Made by a program: the position numbers and the translations under genes. A DNA stretch of 64,000 nucleotides from Tragulus kanchil. Lineage: Eukaryota > Chordata > Mammalia > Artiodactyla > Tragulidae. The notes beneath the pieces were generated by a model. It ran no database searches. It was not told where the DNA came from and worked only from the letters and a program-made list of their open reading frames with translations. Location: NCBI GenBank assembly GCA_022376925.1, contig JAIOJX010000005.1:95949001-96013000 (forward strand), read 5' to 3'. Positions 47,821 through 58,680 of this stretch are shown piece after piece; the first letter of the stretch is position 1; each line of letters starts with the position of its first letter.

Positions 47821-48170
47821 AAAATAAAGGGATTACCCACTAAACATAGGATTAAATAGGATCCTGGGTCTCCTAATAGAATATCCAAAATGTCCAGAAT
47901 AGAATAAAACAAATCACTCCCCATATCATGAACCCAAAAAGAAAGAATCCCAGTAAGAATAAGACAATGTCAAAATCCACATTAAACAGATGTTATAATT
48001 ATCTGACAGGGATTTTAAAGTAGTCACCACAAACATGCTTCAGCAAGCAGTTATGGACCCTTGAAAAAATATAAATGTTTAGGAATGAAATCAAAGTTAA
48101 AACTAGAAGAACTGATGAGAATTATAGAATTGAAACCAAAATACAGTAACAAAAATAAAAATATCAGTTT
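47820..48170 (+). mobile_element. Ancient L1 5'UTR/ORF1 fragment
   Basis: AAAATGTCCAGAATAGAATA, then GATGTTATAATTATCTGACA, then GGGATTTTAAAGTAGTCACC, then CATGCTTCAGCAAGCAGTTA closely follows the start of old mammalian L1 ORF1. No frame is open. Confidence 0.7.
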
Positions 48171-48550
48171 GTTATGTAATATAGGTCTTCATGCTGCCCC
48201 AGAAGTTGAGAATTACTGTGTAGATATATAGAAACTTATAGTATTTCAGAGATTTCTTTGAGTGTGGAAATGGAGCAAGAATTAGTTGTAAATGTAATGT
48301 AATATAGTTGCACAATATAACAACAGTCCAGGGTTTAGAGAGTTTGCTGCTTCTATGCTTGAACAAATATTAATTAATATGAGTGCTGTCAGAATTTCTC
48401 TCTACATGCTTTCTTTTGCTGTTTCTACTTCCCTTTCTTGAATTTTCTCTGATTGGTTAGTCTGCTCTGTCAGGTTTCCTGGAATGAGAATTGAAAGAAG
48501 TAGAGAAGAAATCAAATGGGGATTTACATTTGAGGGCAGAAGGTTTTTCT

Positions 48551-48888
48551 CCGGGCTTCCCCTGGTGGTCCAGTGGGTAAGGACACCGCCTTGCAGTGCA
48601 GGGGGCGCCGGTTCCATCCCTGGCCTGGGAAGATCCCACGTGCCGCGGAGCGACTGGACCGATGTGTCCAATTACCGAGCTGGAGCTCTGGAGCGCATGC
48701 GCCCAGAGCCGGTGCTCTGCAACGACAGACGCCACCGCGATGGGAGGCCCACAGGAGCCAAAGAACAAAGACAGATGAAAATGGAGAAACGAAGGACCAA
48801 TAGAAGTGGCCCGCCCGCTCCCCTCTCTCCCCAACCCGACCCCACCCAAAAATAAATAAATAAGTCTTTAAAAAAAAAAAAAAAAAAA
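48551..48888 (+). mobile_element. Long tRNA-Glu SINE, copy S4
   Basis: The clearest sense copy. The head CCGGGCTTCCCCTGGTGG holds A-box TGGTCCAGTGG (48566-48576) and, further on, B-box GGTTCCATCCC. The body runs GATCCCACGTGCCGCGGAGC, GATGTGTCCAATTACCGAGC, GCGCATGCGCCCAGAGCC, GGAGGCCCACAGGAGCCAAA and AGGACCAATAGAAGTGGCC. The tail is AAATAAATAAATAAG then A20. Target-site duplication AAGGTTTTTCT at 48540-48550 and 48889-48899. Chance frames cross it on both strands. Pol III transcription is inferred from the boxes. Confidence 0.95.
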
Positions 48889-49331
48889 AAGGTTTTTCTT
48901 CAATGCATTTTTAAAAAAGGCAACAGGCCACATCATGCTAAGCCCTTTACTTTGCTGATCTCTCATTTGGGCAGGTAGGAACTCTTTTCATTGTTATTTC
49001 CAAAACAGGAAGAACACACCGACAAGTTTATGTTTTAACTTTAATCCCTGATAATCATAGATGAGTACCTCATTTATAATGAGCCTTATGGCAGTAGCAC
49101 AGTAAAAGTTTAAATATTTGCAAAATTTCTTTTATCAAAGATTTGCATACTGATAAATAGGAAACCATATATACACATATTCACAGACATGGTATCATTA
49201 AACATATGTGCCTGGTACACAGTATGTGTGGAATGTATATATTTGACAAGCACATGGATATGATTACATAGTATAATTGCATGCTGAATAATATATTTGA
49301 AAATATTTTTCTATTTCTGTCCATATTATTT

Positions 49332-49533
49332 GCTCAGTCATGTCTGACTCTTTGTGACCCCATGGATTGTAGCCCACCAGGCTCCTCTGTCCATGGGATT
49401 TTCCAGGCAAGAATACTGGAGTGGGTTGCCATTCGCTTTTCCAGGGGATCTTCCTGACCCAGGGATCGAACTCAAGTCTTCTGAATTGCAGGCAGATTCT
49501 TTACCATCTGAGCCACCAGGGAAGTGCTAGGAT
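49332..49533 (-). mobile_element. Bov-tA SINE, well preserved
   Basis: Reverse strand, close to the family sequence: GCTCAGTCATGTCTGACTC, CCCCATGGATTGTAGCCCAC, CAGGCAAGAATACTGGAGTG, CCAGGGATCGAACTCAAGTC, ending TGAGCCACCAGGGAAG. Partial copy at 50467-50632. Confidence 0.93.
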
Positions 49534-49861
49534 GTTATAGGGTGGATATTTTACATAATATGGGGTCAGGGAACTGGCTGGTTTAGATCCAGAGGCTCAT
49601 GGCAACAGTTACCATGGGGCTTGGTCAGTTCCAGAGATTTTTCTTCTGTGACCTTAGTACAAGACTCCACATCTCTGACCTTGGATATAGGAACTCCACA
49701 GAAGATACTCCTGAGTTGTAGGAAATACAAACATGCCTCAAAGGGACAGAGGAAGGATTTACAACTGTAAACCATTTTCAGTAAATGCTCTAAGAAATGG
49801 AGTTTAGGAGTCTGTCATCAGGAGCTATTGGAACAGTCTCTTGGCAGCCTTGAACATTTTT

Positions 49862-50206
49862 TTATTTTTTTAAAATTTATTATTATTATTATTATATTTT
49901 TAATTTATCTCTTTTTTTGAGGGTTTGGGTGGGGAGGGAGGGTGGCGGGCCACTTCTATTGGTCTTTCATTTCTCTATTTTCATCTATCTTTGTTCTTTG
50001 ACTCCTGTGGGTCTCCCATCGTGGTGGCCTCTGTCGTCTCAGAGCACCGGCTCTGGGCGCATGTTCTCCAGAGCTCCGGCTCGGTGATTGGACACATCAG
50101 TCCAGCCGCTCCGTGGCACGTGGGATCTTCCCAGGCCAGGGATCGAACCGGCGCCCCTTGCACTGCAAGGCGGTGTCCTTACCCACTGGACCACCAGGGG
50201 AAGCCC
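49862..50206 (-). mobile_element. Long tRNA-Glu SINE, copy S5 (duplicated)
   Basis: Full length on the minus strand with an AT-rich tail containing (TTA)6 at about 49880-49900. Target-site duplication: AGCCTTGAACATTTTT left, AGCCTTGAGCATTTTT right. The same insertion appears again at 50962-51309. Confidence 0.93.
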
Positions 50207-50272
50207 AGCCTTGAGCATTTTTAATCAGCAACTTAGTAGGGGGCTTCAAAAACATATTTTTAAGAATATACC

Positions 50273-50463
50273 GGGTTTCCCCTGGTGGTCCAGTGGGTAA
50301 GGACACTGCCTTGCAGTGCAAGAGATGCCAGTTCCATCCCTGGCCTGGGAAGATCCCACGTGCCACGGAGCGGCTGGACTGATGTGTCCAATCACCGAGC
50401 CGGAGCTCTGGAGCACATGCGCCCAGAGCCGGCGCTCTGCAGCGACAGAGGCCACCACGACGG
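50273..50463 (+). mobile_element. Long tRNA-Glu SINE, copy S6, truncated duplicate
   Basis: Same insertion as 51376-51709, cut at the joint of duplication O after CACCACGACGG. It begins GGGTTTCCCCTGGTGGTCCA. Confidence 0.93.
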
Positions 50464-51375
50464 AGGTTGTAGCCCATTAGTCTCCTCTGTCCATGGGATT
50501 GCCCAGGCAAGAATACTGGAGTGGGTAGCTGTTCTCTTCTCCAGGGGATCTTCCTGACCCAGGGATCGAACTCAAGTCTTCTGAATTGCAGGCAGATTCT
50601 TTACCATCTGAGCCACCAGGGAAGTGCTAGGATGTTATAGGGTGGATATTTTACATAATATGGGGTCAGGGAACTGGCTGGTTTAGATCCAGAGGCTCAT
50701 GGCAACAGTTACCATGGGGCTTGGTCAGTTCCAGAGATTTTTCTTCTGTGACCTTAGTACAAGACTCCACATCTCTGACCTTGGATATAGGAACTCCACA
50801 GAAGATACTCCTGAGTTGTAGGAAATACAAACATGCCTCAAAGGGACAGAGGAAGGATTTACAACTGTAAACCATTTTCAGTAAATGCTCTAAGAAATGG
50901 AGTTTAGGAGTCTGTCATCAGGAGCTATTGGAACAGTCTCTTGGCAGCCTTGAACATTTTTTTATTTTTTTAAAATTTATTATTATTATTATTATATTTT
51001 TAATTTATCTCTTTTTTTGAGGGTTTGGGTGGGGAGGGAGGGGGTGGGCGGGCCACTTCTATTGGTCTTTCATTTCTCTATTTTCATCTATCTTTGTTCT
51101 TTGACTCCTGTGGGTCTCCCATCGTGGTGGCCTCTGTCGTCTCAGAGCACCGGCTCTGGGCGCATGTTCTCCAGAGCTCCGGCTCGGTGATTGGACACAT
51201 CAGTCCAGCCGCTCCGTGGCACGTGGGATCTTCCCAGGCCAGGGATCGAACCGGCGCCCCTTGCACTGCAAGGCGGTGTCCTTACCCACTGGACCACCAG
51301 GGGAAGCCCAGCCTTGAGCATTTTTAATCAGCAACTTAGTAGGGGGCTTCAAAAACATATTTTTAAGAATATACC

Positions 51376-51709
51376 GGGTTTCCCCTGGTGGTCCAGTGGG
51401 TAAGGACACTGCCTTGCAGTGCAAGAGATGCCAGTTCCATCCCTGGCCTGGGAAGATCCCACGTGCCACGGAGCGGCTGGACTGATGTGTCCAATCACCG
51501 AGCCGGAGCTCTGGAGCACATGCGCCCAGAGCCGGCGCTCTGCAGCGACAGAGGCCACCACGACGGGAGGCCCACAGGACCCAAAGAACAAAGACAGATG
51601 AAAATAGAGAAATGAAAGACCAATAGAAGTGGCCCACCCACTCCCCTTCCTCTCCAACCCGACCCCCGCCCAAAATAAATAAATAAATAAAACTTTAAAA
51701 AGAAAAAAA
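51376..51709 (+). mobile_element. Long tRNA-Glu SINE, copy S6
   Basis: Full length in sense: TTTCCCCTGGTGGTCCAGTG head, GGCCACCACGACGGGAGGCC body, tail AAATAAATAAATAAATAAAA. Flanks AGAATATACC and AGGATATACC form the target-site duplication. It lies 66 bases from S5 in the opposite orientation, so the pair can form a long stem. Confidence 0.94.
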
Positions 51710-51719
51710 GGATATACCA

Positions 51720-52265
51720 CATGGTATATAATTATAGTATGCAATTAAAATAAATTTATAAACTGTTTATTATATGATAAGTATATGTAAATAGATAGTA
51801 GACTTTAAATAGACCTTAACAACAAGAAAGAATTAAAAGAATTTTTTGAAAAGTTGGAATGGCATTTGGAGTCTGTATAACCTAAACAGGAATTACAGAG
51901 AAGGACGACAAAGGTAAATGAAGAGAAGACATAGGAAGATTCTAGACTGTGAATATGCCCACATTTATAAAATGTTATGATGTATTGGTGCCACCATTAG
52001 ATTCTCTAAGGAAACATATACAGAAAGATAGGCATATGTTATATTATTAAATTTTTGGACCAAAATAATGTAGAACTTGACTTCTTAAAGCATAGTTTTC
52101 ATTACCAACTGGAAACAGCTTTTTCCAAATTCATCTCTGCTGCTGTCTAATTTAAATGAGTTGATATGGCAACTTGTACAACACCTAATTTAATTGGTTG
52201 GAAACTTTTTATTAGCTCATCATCTTTATCTACTACAAATCTTTCTCTATATATGTGTCTTTACT
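51720..52265. other. No recognised feature
   Basis: AT-rich DNA between SINE S6 and the TA/TG microsatellites. A short word from 52128 (CAAATTCATCTCTGCTG) recurs in the spacer of duplication P at about 53299. Confidence 0.5.
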
Positions 52266-52266
52266 A

Positions 52267-52370
52267 AGTATATATATATATAGACAGATCTTTATCTACT
52301 AAGTATCTACTTTATCTACTAAAGATATATATATATATGTATATGTGTGTGTGTGTGCGTGTGTGAATAT
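52267..52370. repeat. TA/TG microsatellites with ATCTACT repeats
   Basis: TATATATATATATA, then TTTATCTACTAAGTATCTAC and TTTATCTACTAAAGATATAT, then (TG)n. It is partly repeated at 53376-53456 through duplication P, whose copy 1 begins inside this low-complexity block. Confidence 0.85.
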
Positions 52371-54383
52371 TCCATATCACAAGTGTAATTAGCACAGTGT
52401 AACCTATTTATTTTATTTTTTCCAGTTATTGGAGTATATGCACATTTTTCTAAGCATCCCTTCAATGTATACTTCTATCTTAATTTTCTGCTTGAGGTCA
52501 CAATGTCTTTTTATGCTGAGACCTACAAGATACCCTCAAAAAATGTTACTGTTCTACCATTCACAGATTTCATTTTCTTTTTTTTTTTTCTTCTTTTGTG
52601 GGGTGTTGTTATGGAAAGGAGAATTACAAACAGGACTTTTAAGAAGACAGGGGTGTTGTTATGGAAAGGAGGAATACAAACAGGACTTTTAAGAAGACAT
52701 TGCAAATAGACATTTCAACTATCCCCAGTGGGATGGTGTGGGAGCAGCTAACTATGCCTTATCATATGAACCCTGTTACTGAATTCAATGTAGTGAATCA
52801 CAGTTGCTAAGTTAAGTATCCTATGATTTGTTCTTCCAGGCAATCCCATGATGATTCATCCTGTTTTCAAGTTGTAGTTACAGTTTCCGACAGATTAATG
52901 GTGGCCATGCCTTTGCCACCTGGGCTACTCTAAGAAACCCTTCATTTCCATTGACTTGTTCAAAACATTTTCTTGCCCACATCTCTCATGTTTCAAAAAA
53001 ATGAAGTAAACAAATGAAGTAAACAAATCTTTTAATGATTTAGGGCTTTTTAAAAGTTATTATTTTTAGAATATGTGCAAATAATAAAGAAGAGAAAATT
53101 ATTACTTCCCTCCCTTTATATCTAATATGGAAATATAAGCCATATTTCATGAGAGAAGGAAGAGAATTGAGCTACTTAATCACTATATTTAAACCAAAAC
53201 TTGGTAAGAATGTGATAATTAGTTATTATTAATTTTCATTTAATGATAAAATAATAAATACACAAAAGTGGAAAATATGCAGTACTAAATCTTTCTTTCA
53301 AATTCATCTCTGCTGTCTAATTAAAATGTGTCTTTCCCCAAAAAAGTAATTTTTTATATTTTTATAAAAAGGACAAGATCTTTATCTACTAAGTATCTAC
53401 TTTATCTACTAAAGATATATATATATATGTATATGTGTGTGTGTGTGCGTGTGTGAATATTCCATATCACAAGTGTAATTAGCACAGTGTAACCTATTTA
53501 TTTTATTTTTTCCAGTTATTGGAGTATATGCACATTTTTCTAAGCATCCCTTCAATGTATACTTCTATCTTAATTTTCTGCTTGAGGTCACAATGTCTTT
53601 TTATGCTGAGACCTACAAGATACCCTCAAAAAATGTTACTGTTCTACCATTCACAGATTTCATTTTCTTTTTTTTTTTTCTTCTTTTGTGGGGTGTTGTT
53701 ATGGAAAGGAGAATTACAAACAGGACTTTTAAGAAGACAGGGGTGTTGTTATGGAAAGGAGGAATACAAACAGGACTTTTAAGAAGACATTGCAAATAGA
53801 CATTTCAACTATCCCCAGTGGGATGGTGTGGGAGCAGCTAACTATGCCTTATCATATGAACCCTGTTACTGAATTCAATGTAGTGAATCACAGTTGCTAA
53901 GTTAAGTATCCTATGATTTGTTCTTCCAGGCAATCCCATGATGATTCATCCTGTTTTCAAGTTGTAGTTACAGTTTCCGACAGATTAATGGTGGCCATGC
54001 CTTTGCCACCTGGGCTACTCTAAGAAACCCTTCATTTCCATTGACTTGTTCAAAACATTTTCTTGCCCACATCTCTCATGTTTCAAAAAAATGAAGTAAA
54101 CAAATGAAGTAAACAAATCTTTTAATGATTTAGGGCTTTTTAAAAGTTATTATTTTTAGAATATGTGCAAATAATAAAGAAGAGAAAATTATTACTTCCC
54201 TCCCTTTATATCTAATATGGAAATATAAGCCATATTTCATGAGAGAAGGAAGAGAATTGAGCTACTTAATCACTATATTTAAACCAAAACTTGGTAAGAA
54301 TGTGATAATTAGTTATTATTATAAATTTTGCATTTAATGTTTATGATAAAATAATAAATACACAAAAGTGGAAAATATGCAGT
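52286..54383. repeat. Direct duplication P (52286-53283 / 53376-54383)
   Basis: Offset 1,090, rising to 1,100 because copy 1 lacks bases near its right end (TTATTAATTTTCATTTAATG versus TTATTATAAATTTTGCATTT). The 92-base spacer is a mosaic that includes CAAATTCATCTCTGCTGTCT, similar to sequence upstream of copy 1. Copy 2's right part is copy 1 of duplication Q. Confidence 0.94.
52600..52699. repeat. 50-base tandem repeat, two units
   Basis: The unit begins GGGGTGTTGTTATGGAAAGG and ends TTTTAAGAAGACA. Units at 52600-52649 and 52650-52699 differ at one site (GAGAATTACAAA versus GAGGAATACAAA). Repeated at 53690-53789 by duplication P. A second small repeat, ATGAAGTAAACAA twice, lies near 53002. 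Confidence 0.9.
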
Positions 54384-56179
54384 TAATAATAATTTATTTC
54401 TTCAAATATCCATAAACCTTCACTATTAAATCTTTCTTATGTAAGCTACATGGAATTTTACAAGTGCATACATAAAAATAGATATTTATATAAATATTAA
54501 TATAAATTTGCTGTTTATATTTTGAATATTGTAATATAACTTGTCAGATCTATGTGCAGTATATGTTTATAAAATTTCACAATGTATGTTTGTATTATAT
54601 CCAAATTTTAAAAATAATTTTCAGTACGGAGATATATCTAGGTAACTTTGAGTACTTTCACTACTGAAGGCAAAGTCATAATGAACATAAATATATATTT
54701 TTTGCTTTATTTTATTTTTATAATTTAAAATGTTTTATTCTTGTTGTATTTTTTGTTTTTTACAGAGTTTGGTTGTTTACTGCCCCAGATCAACCTGAAT
54801 CTGCCATAGATATACATATGTCCCCTCCCTCTTGAAATTCCTTCCCATCTCCTTTCCCATGTCACCTGTCTAGGTTGTTACAGAGCCCTGTTTGAGTTCC
54901 CTGAGTCTTATCATATTCCTCTCCTTCCAAGTCCAAAAGTCTGTTCTGGCTTTTATATGTGTATTAACCAAATCAAAGAGAATTTATAGTTAATATCGGT
55001 TATAAAATTTGTGTTGTGAGTTAATTTAGAAGCTTATATATTTATTATGTGATGCATGTTATTATTAGAAAAATCACTCAGGGTTATTCTATACTTAAAA
55101 ATACCAAACAAAACTAAAACCATTTTCTTGCCCACATCTCTCATGTTTCAAAAATGAAGTAAACAAATGAAGTAAACAAATCTTTTAATGATTTAGGGCT
55201 TTTAAAAGTTATTATTTTTAGAATATGTGCAAATAATAAAGAAGAGAAAATTATTACTTCCCTCCCTTTATATCTAATATGGAAATATAAGCCATATTTC
55301 ATGAGAGAAGGAAGAGAATTGAGCTACTTAATCACTATATTTAAACCAAAACTTGGTAAGAATGTGATAATTAGTTATTATTATAAATTTTGCATTTAAT
55401 GTTTATGATAAAATAATAAATACACAAAAGTGGAAAATATGCAGTTAATAATAATTTATTTCTTCAAATATCCATAAACCTTCACTATTAAATCTTTCTT
55501 ATGTAAGCTACATGGAATTTTACAAGTGCATACATAAAAATAGATATTTATATAAATATTAATATAAATTTGCTGTTTATATTTTGAATATTGTAATATA
55601 ACTTGTCAGATCTATGTGCAGTATATGTTTATAAAATTTCACAATGTATGTTTGTATTATATCCAAATTTTAAAAATAATTTTCAGTACGGAGATATATC
55701 TAGGTAACTTTGAGTACTTTCACTACTGAAGGCAAAGTCATAATGAACATAAATATATATTTTTTGCTTTATTTTATTTTTATAATTTAAAATGTTTTAT
55801 TCTTGTTGTATTTTTGTTTTTACAGAGTTTGGTTGTTTACTGCCCCAGATCAACCTGAATCTGCCATAGATATACATATGTCCCCTCCCTCTTGAAATTC
55901 CTTCCCATCTCCTTTCCCATGTCACCTGTCTAGGTTGTTACAGAGCCCTGTTTGAGTTCCCTGAGTCTTATCATATTCCTCTCCTTCCAAGTCCAAAAGT
56001 CTGTTCTGGCTTTTATATGTGTATTAACCAAATCAAAGAGAATTTATAGTTAATATCGGTTATAAAATTTGTGTTGTGAGTTAATTTAGAAGCTTATATA
56101 TTTATTATGTGATGCATGTTATTATTAGAAAAATCACTCAGGGTTATTCTATACTTAAAAATACCAAACAAAACTAAAA
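54056..56179. repeat. Direct duplication Q (54056-55119 / 55121-56179)
   Basis: Offset 1,065, falling slightly through homopolymer deletions in copy 2 (CAAAAAAATG versus CAAAAATG; TTTTTTGTTTTTTAC versus TTTTTGTTTTTAC). Runs from CATTTTCTTGCCCACATCTC to CAAAACTAAAA. The first ~300 bases occur three times (52966, 54056, 55121). Confidence 0.95.
54730..54975 (-). mobile_element. L1 3' UTR fragment
   Basis: The plus strand TTTACAGAGTTTGGTTGTTT, then ACTGCCCCAGATCAACCTGA, CCCCTCCCTCTTGAAATTCC and GTTTGAGTTCCCTGAGTC is the antisense of a ruminant L1 3' UTR. Its A-rich end lies to the left. Copy at about 55795-56035. Confidence 0.82.
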
Positions 56180-58354
56180 AATATATTCTATAAAATATTT
56201 CTCTGGTGCTACTCACTACCAGTCCCTCTCTTTTATACTTTTTTTTTTTTTTTTTTGGCCACTTCTATTGGTCTTTCATTTATTCACTTTCATCCATCTT
56301 TGTTCTTTTGGCCTCTCTCTTGCTGCACAGCACCGGCTCCAGGCACATGTGCTCCAGAGCTCTGGTTTGGTAGTTGGACACTTTGGTCCACCCGCTCCGC
56401 GGCAACATGGGATCTTCCCAGGTCAGGGATCGAACCGGCACCCCTTGCACTGCAAGGTGGTGTCCTTACCCACTGGACCACCAGGGAAGCCCCAGTCCCT
56501 CTCTTTTTAAAAGAAACAAAATTTAACAGTAATTTCTACATTCTACAAGAAATTTCTATTAATTCACTACATTAAAATTTTTGAATTAATTATGGCTACA
56601 TTTACATTTTAACAATGGTTAGATTTCTTATTTATTAAATTATTTTTCATCTTATAGGAGTTCCTTATTGTTGAGATTGTTGTTGTTTTTGATGCTTGTA
56701 AGCAGAATGATTTACTTCACAGTGTTTAAAAAATGATCATATGTAGTTGTTTGTTTTTCCCAGTGCCACATATTGAAGAAACTGTCTTTTCTCTATTATA
56801 TATTCTTGCCTTCTTTGTCATACATTAATTGACCATAAGCATTCAGATTTATTTCTGGACTTTCTACCTGTCCCATTGATGTATGTTTTGTTTTTGTATC
56901 AGTACCATAATGTTTTGAGCATAATATGAAGTTAGAGAGTGTGACTTGTTCAACTCCACTCTTCTTTCTCAAGATTGCTTTAGCTATTTGAAGTCTTCTG
57001 AGTTTCCATACAAATTTAAACATTTTTTGTTTCAGTTTTGTGGAAAATGCCATTGGTAATTTGATAGGGATTGCTTTGAATCTGTGAACTGCCTTAGGTA
57101 TTATGGTTTTTAACAATATTGATTCTTCCAGTCCAAGAACACAGTATATTTTTCCATCTGAGTTATCTTCAGTCATCTTCATCAGAGTCTTACAGTATTC
57201 AGAGTACAGGTTTTTGCTTCCTTATATATTTATTATGTGATGCATGTTATTATTAGAAAAATCACTCAGGGTTATTCTATACTTAAAATACCAAACAAAA
57301 CTAAAAAATATATTCTATAAAATATTTCTCTGGTGCTACTCACTACCAGTCCCTCTCTTTTATACTTTTTTTTTTTTTTTTTTGGCCACTTCTATTGGTC
57401 TTTCATTTATTCACTTTCATCCATCTTTGTTCTTTTGGCCTCTCTCTTGCTGCACAGCACCGGCTCCAGGCACATGTGCTCCAGAGCTCTGGTTTGGTAG
57501 TTGGACACTTTGGTCCACCCGCTCCGCGGCAACATGGGATCTTCCCAGGTCAGGGATCGAACCGGCACCCCTTGCACTGCAAGGTGGTGTCCTTACCCAC
57601 TGGACCACCAGGGAAGCCCCAGTCCCTCTCTTTTAATAGAAACAAAATTTAACAGTAATTTCTACATTCTACAAGAAATTTCTATTAATTCACTACATTA
57701 AAATTTTTGAATTAATTATGGCTACATTTACATTTTAACAATGGTTAGATTTCTTATTTATTAAATTATTTTTCATCTTATAGGAGTTCCTTATTGTTGA
57801 GATTGTTGTTGTTTTTGATGCTTGTAAGCAGAATGATTTACTTCACAGTGTTTAAAAAATGATCATATGTAGTTGTTTGTTTTTCCCAGTGCCACATATT
57901 GAAGAAACTGTCTTTTCTCTATTATATATTCTTGCCTTCTTTGTCATACATTAATTGACCATAAGCATTCAGATTTATTTCTGGACTTTCTACCTGTCCC
58001 ATTGATGTATGTTTTGTTTTTGTATCAGTACCATAATGTTTTGAGCATAATATGAAGTTAGAGAGTGTGACTTGTTCAACTCCACTCTTCTTTCTCAAGA
58101 TTGCTTTAGCTATTTGAAGTCTTCTGAGTTTCCATACAAATTTAAACATTTTTTGTTTCAGTTTTGTGGAAAATGCCATTGGTAATTTGATAGGGATTGC
58201 TTTGAATCTGTGAACTGCCTTAGGTATTATGGTTTTTAACAATATTGATTCTTCCAGTCCAAGAACACAGTATATTTTTCCATCTGAGTTATCTTCAGTC
58301 ATCTTCATCAGAGTCTTACAGTATTCAGAGTACAGGTTTTTGCTTCCTTATATA
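56093..58354. repeat. Direct duplication R (56093-57228 / 57221-58354)
   Basis: Offset 1,128, then 1,126. The ends share CTTATATA, giving 8 bases of microhomology at the joint. Differences: AAAAATACC versus AAAATACC and CTCTTTTTAAAAG versus CTCTTTTAATAG. SINE S7 and part of an antisense L1 are included. Confidence 0.95.
56236..56493 (-). mobile_element. Long tRNA-Glu SINE, copy S7
   Basis: Minus strand: T-run tail, GGCCACTTCTATTGGTC, a body with a deletion in the GGGAGGCCCACAGG part, ATCGAACCGGCACCCC and the head GGACCACCAGGGAAGCCC. Target-site duplication CCAGTCCCTCTCTTTT(T)A at 56219-56235 and 56492-56509. Duplicate at 57365-57620. Confidence 0.93.
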
Positions 58355-58680
58355 GGTTTTTTCCTAGGTACTTTATTCTTTTTGATGCAGTGGTGAATGG
58401 GATTGTTTTTTAATTTCTCTTTCTGATATTTTTTTGTTAGTGTATAAAATGTGTCAGATTTCTGGATGTTATGAATCCTGTAACTGAACTAAACTCCCTG
58501 ATGAATTCTAGTAGCTCTTGTGTGTCTTTGACATTTTCTTTATTGAGTATCATGTCATCTGAAAACCATCACAGTTTTACTTTTACCTTTCCAATTTGGA
58601 TTCCTTTTTTTCTTCTCTTATTTCCAGTACTTCCAAACTATATTGAATAAAAGGGTCTAAAGTGTCCATTCTCTAACATC
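56720..58680 (-). mobile_element. L1 segment, inverted 5' half of a twin-primed insertion
   Basis: Antisense ORF2 sequence. The minus-strand frame 56796-57182 contains IPKAVHRFKAIPIKLPMAFS and [12 protein letters not shown], the L1 ORF2 region after the RT. Antisense reading continues to ~58680 (TGAATCCTGTAACTGAACTA; CCTTTCCAATTTGGATTCC). Duplication R repeats part of it (frame again at 57922-58308). The left edge corresponds to the ORF2 position just before the start of the sense segment at 58681. Confidence 0.85.

Larger units (their letters stand above)
49367..51567. repeat. Direct duplication O (49367-50463 / 50467-51567)
   Basis: Offset 1,100, rising to 1,103 after an insertion in the G-run (GGGAGGGTGGCGGGCC versus GGGAGGGGGTGGGCGGGCC). 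The first ~70 bases of copy 2 carry many changes (CCATTAGTCTCC versus CCACCAGGCTCC; GGGATTGCCCAGG versus GGGATTTTCCAGG; GGTAGCTGTTCTCTTC versus GGTTGCCATTCGCTTT). The rest is nearly identical. Confidence 0.95.

Noticed and set aside
48484..48855. 123-codon frame through SINE S4 (and similar frames in S1-S7)
   Set aside because: The same peptides recur in every SINE copy and on both strands; these are shadows of the SINE sequence, not genes.
48551..48888. tRNA gene (A- and B-box, glutamate-like head)
   Set aside because: The head is part of a SINE with a long body, A-rich tail and target-site duplication. It cannot fold as a complete tRNA from what I can see.
52286..53283. Replication-slippage duplication driven by the TA/TG microsatellite
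   Set aside because: Only this pair starts in a microsatellite. The other 19 pairs have no such sequence at their edges, so slippage does not explain the series.
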